A stretch of 8,295 nt of DNA, taken from Chryseosolibacter sp966095595 (GTDB lineage: Bacteria; Bacteroidota; Bacteroidia; Cytophagales; Cyclobacteriaceae). The stretch is from positions 1 to 8,295 of the forward strand of contig CBHTUB010000258.1 in the NCBI GenBank assembly GCA_966095595.1, given 5' to 3'. Below the pieces are notes generated by a model. The model saw only the letters and a program-made list of their open reading frames with translations. It was not told the origin of the DNA and ran no database searches. Position numbers and translations under genes: made by a program. Shown piece by piece: positions 1 through 5,660 of the stretch. Each line of letters begins with the position of its first letter. The first letter of the stretch is position 1.

Positions 1-345
1 TTCAGAGCTGCCCACCGTTCATGAGAAGACGTCCTGAAGGTGGGCTTTCTTTTTTTCTAAGGACTGATATTCAATTCGTTCCATGCTTTGTTCCCTTCGC
101 CGGCAAAGATTCCCTTTACTAGCGCCATACGCGAGTTCCCCAAGTATATTCTATATAACTGCATCAAACAGTCAATTTATCCATGCACGATGTTGACCGG
201 TAAGCTCTTCCCGATCCATCGGTCAGTGGAGATAACTGAAGAAAGTCCGTCCGACACGTTCGGGAGGACCTAACGCTCCGTGGTCCCGATCACATCGGGA
301 CGACCCCCTTCTCCTACAGCTAGCTCAGTTTAGGTTAATGAGTTA
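1..345 (+). repeat. Tandem repeat unit 1 (345 bases)
   Basis: This unit opens with a 55-base block (1-55) found again, base for base, at 346-400. Alignment continues through CTGATATTCAAT (64-75, matching 408-419) and TTCCCTTCGC (91-100, matching 435-444). It resumes near the unit's end, where CGACCC, AGCT and GGTTAATGA keep the same order as in unit 2. The middle of this unit holds about 125 bases with no counterpart in unit 2. A perfect 7-base-pair hairpin, TCCCGAT-CAC-ATCGGGA, lies at 284-300 and is decayed in unit 2. The left border is the window edge, so further copies may lie outside. Confidence 0.8.
10..57 (+). terminator. Intrinsic terminator in repeat unit 1
   Basis: GCCCACC (10-16) pairs with GGTGGGC (39-45). 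The stem extends inwards by TTCA (18-21) with TGAA (35-38) past a bulged G, giving 11 base pairs and a 13-base loop. A T-rich tract (46-57, with seven T in a row) follows at once. It reads rightward and would end transcription from a gene left of the window. Confidence 0.8.
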
Positions 346-565
346 TTCAGAGCTGCCCACCGTTCATGAGAAGACGTCCTGAAGGTGGGCTTTCTTTTTT
401 CCCGAGGCTGATATTCAATAGGTTCAGTACTCCCTTCCCTTCGCAGATAATGATCCCATTTGTACGTCCAGTCAGAAGACCCGTTCGACACACCCCGGAG
501 CGCCTACTCTCAATCACACCGGAACGACCCATTCTGCCATAGCTGGCTTCGGTTAATGATTTCTA
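346..565 (+). repeat. Tandem repeat unit 2 (220 bases)
   Basis: This is the second copy of the unit that starts at base 1. Its first 55 bases are identical to 1-55 and the rest is clearly related but diverged, and shorter by about 125 bases. The end of the unit (about 480-565) matches 245-345: CCGTTCGACAC against CCGTCCGACAC, then AATCACACCGGAACGACCC against GATCACATCGGGACGACCC, then GGTTAATGA and TATTCAGAGCT. The uneven conservation, perfect over the terminator block and loose elsewhere, suggests either selection on that block or recent local gene conversion. Confidence 0.8.
355..401 (+). terminator. Intrinsic terminator in repeat unit 2
   Basis: This hairpin is identical to the one at 10-45: GCCCACC 355-361 with GGTGGGC 384-390, the same TTCA/TGAA extension, and a T tract at 391-400. 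No gene lies between the two terminators, so this copy either ends a short noncoding transcript or is a by-product of the repeat duplication. Confidence 0.75.
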
Positions 566-630
566 TTCAGAGCTTCCCATCGCCCGAGGCAGACATACCG
601 GGTTAGTTGTTTTGATTCCGTCCGATAGCC
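566..630 (+). repeat. Decayed third repeat copy
   Basis: TTCAGAGCTTCCCATCG at 566-582 matches the start of units 1 and 2 with two substitutions. The similarity then stops before the second arm of the hairpin, so no terminator can form. TCCGTCCGAT at 617-626 resembles the CCGTCCGACAC segment of unit 1 (about 247-257), which hints that a shortened copy continues to about 630. The right border is uncertain. Confidence 0.5.
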
Positions 631-796
631 CTCAAGTTCGATACATACCATTTTCACTTCTAATGAATGACGCCGCCAAAGAAGCGGTGCGGCCAGGCAT
701 TTTATTTATACCCGTTTGGAATACAGGTATTGATTTGCTGATAAACAATCGTTTGCTTTGGAAAATAATATTTTGAGCTAACTCCGTTTACAACCT

Positions 797-2476
797 ATGG
801 CCAATTTTCCGTGGTATAAAAGTTACCCTGCCGGTATTCCGAACGAGATAAAATTATACGAATACAATTCCGTCACGGAGATCTTTGACGAGAGCTGCAA
901 GACGTTCGCAGATCGTGTCGCTTTCGAGAACATGGGCGCTCAGCTGACGTACGGGCAAGTGGATGAACTTTCAAGGAACTTCGCCGCTTATCTTCAAAGC
1001 CTGGGTTTGCAAAAGGGCGAACGGATAGCTATTCAGATGCCCAACCTGCTACAGTTTCCCGTTGCTTTCATCGGAGCGCTTCGCGCAGGATTGATCGTGG
1101 TGAATACCAATCCGCTTTATACTCCGCGCGAGATGGAGCACCAGTTCAAAGATTCCGGCGCCGTGGCCATCGTGACCGTAGCCAATTTTGCCAGTAACCT
1201 TGAAAAGATAGTAGCGAATACCAGCATCAGGCATATCATCATCACACAATTGGGCGATATGCTCGGCGGACTGAAAAGTCACATTGTGAACTTCGTTGTG
1301 AAGCGTGTGAAGAAGATGGTCCCGGCATACAGCCTGCCGACCGCCGTGAGATTCATGGACACCCTTAAAAAGGGTTCATCATTGCCTCATAGAAAAGTTG
1401 AAGTTGCTCTCGATGACCTGGCAGTATTACAATACACCGGTGGCACAACTGGCGTTTCAAAGGGTGCACAACTTTCTCACGCGAACATTGTAGCACACAA
1501 CTCGATGATCAAGTACTGGTTCAAACCGTACATGAGCCCAACGGGAGATGACATCATGATCACTGCGATTCCCATGTATCATATATTTGCGCTTACCGTA
1601 AACGGACTATTGATGTTCAGCGCTGGTGTGAAAAATGTCATGATCACAAACCCGCGTGATATTCCCGGTTTCTGCAAGGAATTGAAAAAACATAAATTCA
1701 GCATTATCACAGGTGTGAATACTTTGTTCAACGGATTGCTGAATAATCCGGAATTCAAAACACTGGACTTCACAAAGCTCAAGGGAGCGGTTGCAGGCGC
1801 CATGGCTGTGCAGGATGTCGTTGCAAAACGCTGGCGCGAAGTGACCGGTACGCCCCTCGTTGAGGGATACGGACTGAGCGAGACTTCTCCGGTATTATGT
1901 TGCAATCCACTCGATGGGAAGCATAAACAGGGAACGATCGGAATACCGATGCCGAGCACGGAGGTGGCGATCTTCGACGAAAATGGAAATCAGCTTCCGC
2001 AGGGTGAGGTAGGGGAGATCTGTGCGAGAGGTCCGCAGGTGATGTCAGGGTATTGGAATAGTGACAATGCAGGTGTGTTCTTCGAAGGCGGGTGGTTCAG
2101 GACCGGCGACATCGGTGTGATGGATACGGAAGGTTTTTTTAAGATCGTCGACAGGAAGAAAGACATGATCAAGGTATCGGGCTTCAATGTATTTCCCAAC
2201 GAGGTCGAGAATGTGGTTGCGGCTCATCCGAAGGTACTCGAGGTTGCGGCCATCGGCGTGCCCGATCCGAAGTCCGGCGAGGTGATCAAGATCTTTGTCG
2301 TGAAACGTGATCAAAGCCTGACCGAGGAAGAGCTTTTGAAATATTGTCATGAGAATCTGACGAACTACAAAGTACCCAAGCGAATTGAGTTCCGCACCGA
2401 GTTGCCGAAGACAAATGTCGGAAAGATCCTGCGTCGCGCGTTGAAGGAGCAGGAAGCGTCAGCTGCGGCTGCCTGA
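797..2476 (+). CDS. fadD: Long-chain fatty acid-CoA ligase (FadD)
   Basis: This cytoplasmic or membrane-associated enzyme activates a long-chain fatty acid with ATP to an acyl-adenylate, then to acyl-CoA, feeding beta-oxidation or lipid synthesis. All core motifs of the adenylate-forming superfamily are present: the ATP-binding loop YTGGTTGVSKG (213-223), GYGLSETSP (357-365), GWFRTGD with the ribose-binding Asp438 (432-438), DRKKDMIKVSGFN with the hinge and FadD signature (452-464), and PKTNVGKIL with the catalytic Lys543 (537-545). The length of 559 residues is close to E. coli FadD (561), and the similarity, judged from memory, runs from the N-terminal YPAG-P-EI to the C-terminal LRRALK. 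No frameshift or gap is seen. The ATG at 797 keeps the N-terminus typical of FadD; there is no Shine-Dalgarno. A PD40 gene follows after 18 bases. Other acyl-CoA synthetase subtypes fit less well. Confidence 0.93.
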   Translation: MANFPWYKSYPAGIPNEIKLYEYNSVTEIFDESCKTFADRVAFENMGAQLTYGQVDELSRNFAAYLQSLGLQKGERIAIQMPNLLQFPVAFIGALRAGLIVVNTNPLYTPREMEHQFKDSGAVAIVTVANFASNLEKIVANTSIRHIIITQLGDMLGGLKSHIVNFVVKRVKKMVPAYSLPTAVRFMDTLKKGSSLPHRKVEVALDDLAVLQYTGGTTGVSKGAQLSHANIVAHNSMIKYWFKPYMSPTGDDIMITAIPMYHIFALTVNGLLMFSAGVKNVMITNPRDIPGFCKELKKHKFSIITGVNTLFNGLLNNPEFKTLDFTKLKGAVAGAMAVQDVVAKRWREVTGTPLVEGYGLSETSPVLCCNPLDGKHKQGTIGIPMPSTEVAIFDENGNQLPQGEVGEICARGPQVMSGYWNSDNAGVFFEGGWFRTGDIGVMDTEGFFKIVDRKKDMIKVSGFNVFPNEVENVVAAHPKVLEVAAIGVPDPKSGEVIKIFVVKRDQSLTEEELLKYCHENLTNYKVPKRIEFRTELPKTNVGKILRRALKEQEASAAAA

Positions 2477-2494
2477 TAAGACTTTAACTATATC

Positions 2495-3583
2495 ATGATC
2501 TTGAGATCTGCCATTGGCACCATAGTCGTTATTGCTTTGTCGTTTGGTCAAAGCAAAATGGAACAGACGCGCCCTGTAGCAGACTCGCTGCAGTATCCGG
2601 GCGAGAAGCATTTAAGAAATCTGACGCAGCTTACCTTTGGTGGCGACAACGCAGAAGCCTACTGGAGCTTTGACAGCAAGAAGCTTGTATTCCAGTCGAA
2701 CAATCCAGCCTGGAATGTGCAGTGTGACCAGATATTTTACACGGAAGTCGGACGCGACGACCTGAAGGCAAATAGGCCCGTGATGCTGAGTACGGGAAAG
2801 GGAAGAACGACCTGCTCTTATTTTCTGCCGGGTAACAAGGCAATTGTTTATGCCTCGACCCACCTGGGTGGAACGGAATGTCCCAAAGAACCGGAGCGAA
2901 AACCCGGAGCAAAATACCTATGGCCGGTGTACGATTCATACGACATCTTTGTCGCCGACCTGAGCGGTAATATTCGCACGCAGCTCACAAACACAAAGGG
3001 GTACGATGCCGAAGCCACAGTTTCGCCGAAGGGAGACAGAATTGTTTTTACGAGCATGCGGAACGGTGATCTGGATCTGTATACTATGAAGATCGATGGC
3101 ACAGATGTCAGGCAGATCACCAACACAGTCGGATACGATGGTGGTGCTTTTTTTTCACCGGATGGAAAGAAGTTGGTGTTCCGCGCATCACGTCCAAAAA
3201 CTGACGAACAAAAGAAGGAATATCAGGAGTATCTCGCACAAGGTCTCGTCGCACCTACCGAGATGGAAATTTTTGTGTGTAATGCTGATGGCTCGAACAT
3301 GAGACAGATCACGAACCTCGGTAAGGCCAACTGGGCTCCATTCTACCATCCATCGGGGAAAAAGATCTTGTTTTCGTCTAACCACAAAGGTACACGCGGC
3401 TTTCAGTTCAACATATTTATGATCAACGAAGACGGTACGGACCTCGAGCAAGTCACCTATGATGGCGTTTTCGATTCATTTCCCATGTTCTCCCCGGATG
3501 GAAAGAAGCTGGTCTTTTCGTCAAACAGGAACAATGGTGGAACGCGGAACACCAACCTGTTCGTTGCGGATTGGGTCGACTAA
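2495..3583 (+). CDS. Secreted TolB-like PD40 beta-propeller protein
   Basis: This 362-residue protein has an N-terminal export signal (Arg4, then a hydrophobic stretch at about 6-18), so it should act in the periplasm or outside the cell; there is no lipobox cysteine. The rest is built from PD40 (WD40-like) repeats. The clearest are YDAEATVSPKGDRIVFTS (170-187), YDGGAFFSPDGKKLVFR (214-230), WAPFYHPSGKKILFSSN (280-296) and FDSFPMFSPDGKKLVFSSN (326-344). Weaker copies near 54-70 and 104-121 suggest a six-bladed propeller as in TolB. Linkers of the type DGTDVRQITN (201-210) lie between blades. It lacks the N-terminal TolB domain and any peptidase domain, so it is not TolB itself or a propeller peptidase; propellers of this kind usually bind proteins or sugars. 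It lies 18 bases after fadD, probably in the same operon, but no functional link is evident. Met22 is an internal ATG whose use would remove the signal. Confidence 0.82.
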   Translation: MILRSAIGTIVVIALSFGQSKMEQTRPVADSLQYPGEKHLRNLTQLTFGGDNAEAYWSFDSKKLVFQSNNPAWNVQCDQIFYTEVGRDDLKANRPVMLSTGKGRTTCSYFLPGNKAIVYASTHLGGTECPKEPERKPGAKYLWPVYDSYDIFVADLSGNIRTQLTNTKGYDAEATVSPKGDRIVFTSMRNGDLDLYTMKIDGTDVRQITNTVGYDGGAFFSPDGKKLVFRASRPKTDEQKKEYQEYLAQGLVAPTEMEIFVCNADGSNMRQITNLGKANWAPFYHPSGKKILFSSNHKGTRGFQFNIFMINEDGTDLEQVTYDGVFDSFPMFSPDGKKLVFSSNRNNGGTRNTNLFVADWVD

Positions 3584-3605
3584 ATGGGCGCGAAGTGACC
3601 AGAGC

Positions 3606-3643
3606 AAAACCGGAAATGCGTATTGGGGTCTGATCCGGTTTTT
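3606..3643 (+). terminator. Terminator-like hairpin after the PD40 gene
   Basis: AAAACCGGA (3606-3614) is the exact inverted repeat of TCCGGTTTT (3634-3642), giving a 9-base-pair stem around a 19-base loop. The right arm ends in a run of five T (3639-3643). It sits 22 bases past the stop of the PD40 gene and would close the fadD operon. The long loop and modest G+C content make it weaker than the terminators at 10-57 and 355-401. Confidence 0.6.
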
Positions 3644-3683
3644 GTAAATTGTCATAGTACTACTACCACAAACCATTTTACTT

Positions 3684-4121
3684 ATGCTGGGATTTTTTGA
3701 ACATCAATATCTGTCGTACAAAAAGAACCACATCAAGAATCTGCTAGCGCTGGCTAAAGTCGACGGCCATGTTCATGAGAAGGAGGAAAAGCTGCTGTAC
3801 AGGATCGGGAAAAAATACGGACTTAAGGAAAGGCAGATCAAGGAGCTGGTGGATAGCGACGAAAAGCATGTCATCAACGTTCCCGATAACCATAACGACA
3901 AGATGAATCTCCTTTATGATCTGTTGCTGATGGTTCACGCTGATGAAAAAATAGAAAAGCAGGAAATCCAGTTTGTTGAAGAGGCCGTGGAGCAACTCGG
4001 TTTGAAAAAGGAAATTGTTGCCTGGCTCATCAAATCATTCGAGAAGGGCGTTCCCCCGCGTGCGGATGAGTGGGAGGACATCAAGCGTGAGGCTAAAGAA
4101 AAGTTCGTCGCAAAACATTAA
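3684..4121 (+). CDS. TerB-like (tellurite-resistance B / DjlA N-terminal type) protein
   Basis: This is a small, soluble, highly charged all-helical protein of 145 residues with no signal peptide or membrane segment. It shows the two half-repeats typical of TerB-like domains: LALAKVDGHVHEKEEKLLYR (21-40) and LLMVHADEKIEKQEIQFVEE (81-100), each with a helix, an acidic turn (Asp27; Asp87-Glu88) and a Glu-rich start of the next helix (Glu32-Glu35; Glu91-Glu94). In known TerB these acidic residues bind metal; here that is inference. No other ter gene (terC, terD, terZ) and no J domain is present, so a role in tellurite resistance is not supported and the name only describes the fold. It is preceded by a terminator-like hairpin, so it probably has its own promoter. 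Its stop TAA overlaps the stop of the convergent transporter gene by four bases. Confidence 0.7.
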   Translation: MLGFFEHQYLSYKKNHIKNLLALAKVDGHVHEKEEKLLYRIGKKYGLKERQIKELVDSDEKHVINVPDNHNDKMNLLYDLLLMVHADEKIEKQEIQFVEEAVEQLGLKKEIVAWLIKSFEKGVPPRADEWEDIKREAKEKFVAKH

Positions 4122-5491
4122 TCGAACAGTCCGAAGAACTTGTCTATGATCACAAGAATAGACAAGATCCCCAGCAGGATCGGGCAGATATAGCGGATGG
4201 AAATATGGAGGTAGCGTTGCACAAACGATCTTGCATATCCCGTTGCTCCCTTTTGTATTTCCAGGTCAAAGTTTCGAAGCTTCCATTTTTTTGAGATAAA
4301 AACACACATGAGGCATCCGCCGATCGTCAGCGTAATGTCTGTCATGTCCGCTACGAACGTCAGAAAATCACGGCCTTTGTAAAATGCCAGTTTGTTCAGG
4401 GCCGGTACTGTGCCGAAGCTCATCATGCTTGGCAGGCCGATCAGAAAGATCACGGCGGAAAGGATCCATACCACATATTTTCTTGGATATTTCTTTTCAT
4501 CCACAAAATAGGCGACGGGTAATTCCAGGAGAGAGATGCATGACGGCAGGGCCGCGAAACATAACAGAAGGAAAAATGCTCCGCCGATCACCTTTCCGGC
4601 AAACATTCCCATGCCCTTGAATATTTCGGGCATGACCATAAACACGAGTGGCGGACCTTCTGCCGGTGACAATCCTGCTGAAAAAACCAACGGAAACACC
4701 ATGAGGCCCGCAAGGAAGGCAATGATGGTATCCGCCCAGGTCACCACCGACGATGAGTAAATTATATTCTCATCCTTCTTCACATAGGAACCATACGTGA
4801 TGAGCCCTCCAACACCGAGCGATAGTGTAAAGAACGAGAGACGCAGGGCGTCGAAGATGGTCTGAGCAGTGATCTCGGTGAAATCGGGAATCAGGTAAAA
4901 CCGTATACCTTCTGCCGCGCGAGGTAGTGTCAGACTGTAGCCTATAAGGATCAGCAGAACGAAAAACAGGGCAGGCATCAATATCCGGTTTGCCTTCTCT
5001 ATGCCTTTCTGGACCCCGTTCACAACGGCGAATGCCGTGAGGAATAGGAAGCCCAACGAGTAGATCAGATTGGACGTGATGTCATTTACATAATTGCCGA
5101 AGAATGATCCATAGTCTTTTTCCGTAAGTAACGTTCCGAATACCAGCTCGATGAAATATCCGAAGGCCCAGCCAGCGACAACGTTGTAGTAGGACAATAT
5201 AATGATGCCACTTGCGATACCGAACAGTCCGAGCATGCCCCAGCGCCTGTTCCCGAGTTTCGTATAGGATCCATAGGCATCGAGCCCGGCAGCCCTTCCA
5301 ATGGTGATTTCTCCTACCATAACAGGAAAGCAAAATAAAAAGATACACGCCAGGTAGATGAACAGGAATACAGCCCCACCATTCTGCCCTGCCAGATACG
5401 GAAACCGCCAGATGTTACTGAGGCCGATCGCGGACCCTGTTGCTGCGAGAATGAATCCCAATCTGCCGGAAAAGTGTCCGCGGTTGGCCAT
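4118..5491 (-). CDS. Sodium-dependent transporter, NSS/SNF family
   Basis: This inner-membrane symporter uses the Na+ gradient to import an amino acid or related solute. The 457 residues form about 11 membrane helices, as in short bacterial members such as MhsT and Tyt1. TM1 carries the signature GSAIGLSNIWRFPYLAGQNG (19-38), aligning with LeuT GNAVGLGN so that Asn26 matches the Na1 ligand Asn27. Tyr102 in TM3 matches LeuT Tyr108. TM6 has the unwound FFTLSLGVGGLITYGSYV (220-237), with Phe221, Thr222 and Ser224 at substrate and Na1 positions. TM8 is FAALPSCISLLE (312-323): Ala313 and Ser317 match the Na2 ligands Ala351 and Ser355 of LeuT, but Pro316 stands where LeuT has Thr354. Ser25 (LeuT Gly26) and Val227 (LeuT Phe259) also alter the pocket, so the substrate cannot be named. 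The C-terminus is cytoplasmic and short. No frameshift is seen. The ATG start has no Shine-Dalgarno. Confidence 0.92.
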   Translation of the reverse strand: MANRGHFSGRLGFILAATGSAIGLSNIWRFPYLAGQNGGAVFLFIYLACIFLFCFPVMVGEITIGRAAGLDAYGSYTKLGNRRWGMLGLFGIASGIIILSYYNVVAGWAFGYFIELVFGTLLTEKDYGSFFGNYVNDITSNLIYSLGFLFLTAFAVVNGVQKGIEKANRILMPALFFVLLILIGYSLTLPRAAEGIRFYLIPDFTEITAQTIFDALRLSFFTLSLGVGGLITYGSYVKKDENIIYSSSVVTWADTIIAFLAGLMVFPLVFSAGLSPAEGPPLVFMVMPEIFKGMGMFAGKVIGGAFFLLLCFAALPSCISLLELPVAYFVDEKKYPRKYVVWILSAVIFLIGLPSMMSFGTVPALNKLAFYKGRDFLTFVADMTDITLTIGGCLMCVFISKKWKLRNFDLEIQKGATGYARSFVQRYLHISIRYICPILLGILSILVIIDKFFGLFD

Positions 5492-5660
5492 AGGAGTATT
5501 GATAATCGACCAAAGTAGAGGTTATGGCACGAATATCAAAGCAAGCTACCGCGGGTATAACTTTTGGTTGATTTCAGCAATGGCGTCAATATTATTACAT
5601 CTCTTCCGATACGGTAAACGCTTTTGTATAAATTGACGTTTATCTACTCGGAGGCTTTTT
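5492..5660. promoter_or_regulatory. Divergent promoter region, transporter and 481-residue gene
   Basis: This 169-base space separates two genes that point away from each other, so it must hold both promoters. On the plus strand TTGATT (5569-5574) and TATTAT (5591-5596), 16 bases apart, resemble a sigma-70 pair, but Bacteroidota promoters usually differ and I give this little weight. TATAACTTTTG (5556-5566) is a near match to the Bacteroidota -7 element. I see no operator palindrome or riboswitch. Confidence 0.45.
5650..5654 (+). promoter_or_regulatory. Canonical Shine-Dalgarno GGAGG
   Basis: GGAGG lies six bases before the ATG at 5661, an ideal spacing. It fixes the start of the 481-residue protein. 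The other five genes whose starts are visible here (797, 2495, 3684, 5491 minus, 7116) have no such site. Confidence 0.7.

Larger units (their letters stand above)
1..796. other. Gene-free region with tandem repeats, upstream of fadD
   Basis: No convincing gene lies here. The two open frames of about 60 codons (88-273 plus, 347-532 minus) have no recognisable protein features, and the minus one crosses a terminator hairpin. The first 565 bases are two tandem repeat units, and a decayed third begins at 566. From about 640 to 796 the sequence becomes AT-rich and is the likely promoter and leader of fadD. I looked for the Bacteroidota -7 element (TAnnTTTG) there and found only near matches, so I place no promoter. 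A short G+C inverted repeat (GCCGC 672-676 with GCGGC 689-693) is weak and has no clear role. Confidence 0.75.

Noticed and set aside
88..273. Open frame of 61 codons on the plus strand
   Set aside because: No ribosome binding site, no protein-like composition or known motif, and it lies in the part of repeat unit 1 largely missing from unit 2.
321..341. tRNA D-arm-like string TAGCTCAGTTTAGGTTA
   Set aside because: It resembles a tRNA D arm, but there is no acceptor stem, anticodon arm or GGTTCGA T arm at the right distances, and the second repeat unit does not keep it.
1..400. Two exact 55-base repeats as a CRISPR array
   Set aside because: There are only two exact copies, 345 bases apart; the intervening sequence is itself repeated, and the repeat is a terminator.
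347..532. Open frame of 61 codons on the minus strand
   Set aside because: It runs through the terminator hairpin and T tract of the repeat and is not conserved as protein in unit 1.
3684..4121. Tellurite resistance locus
   Set aside because: Only a lone TerB-like domain is present; no terC, terD or terZ neighbours are seen, so the resistance function is not supported.
5569..5596. Sigma-70-like pair TTGATT and TATTAT as promoter of the 481-residue gene
   Set aside because: Such AT-rich pairs occur often by chance and do not match the Bacteroidota consensus, so it is mentioned only as a weak possibility within the intergenic entry.
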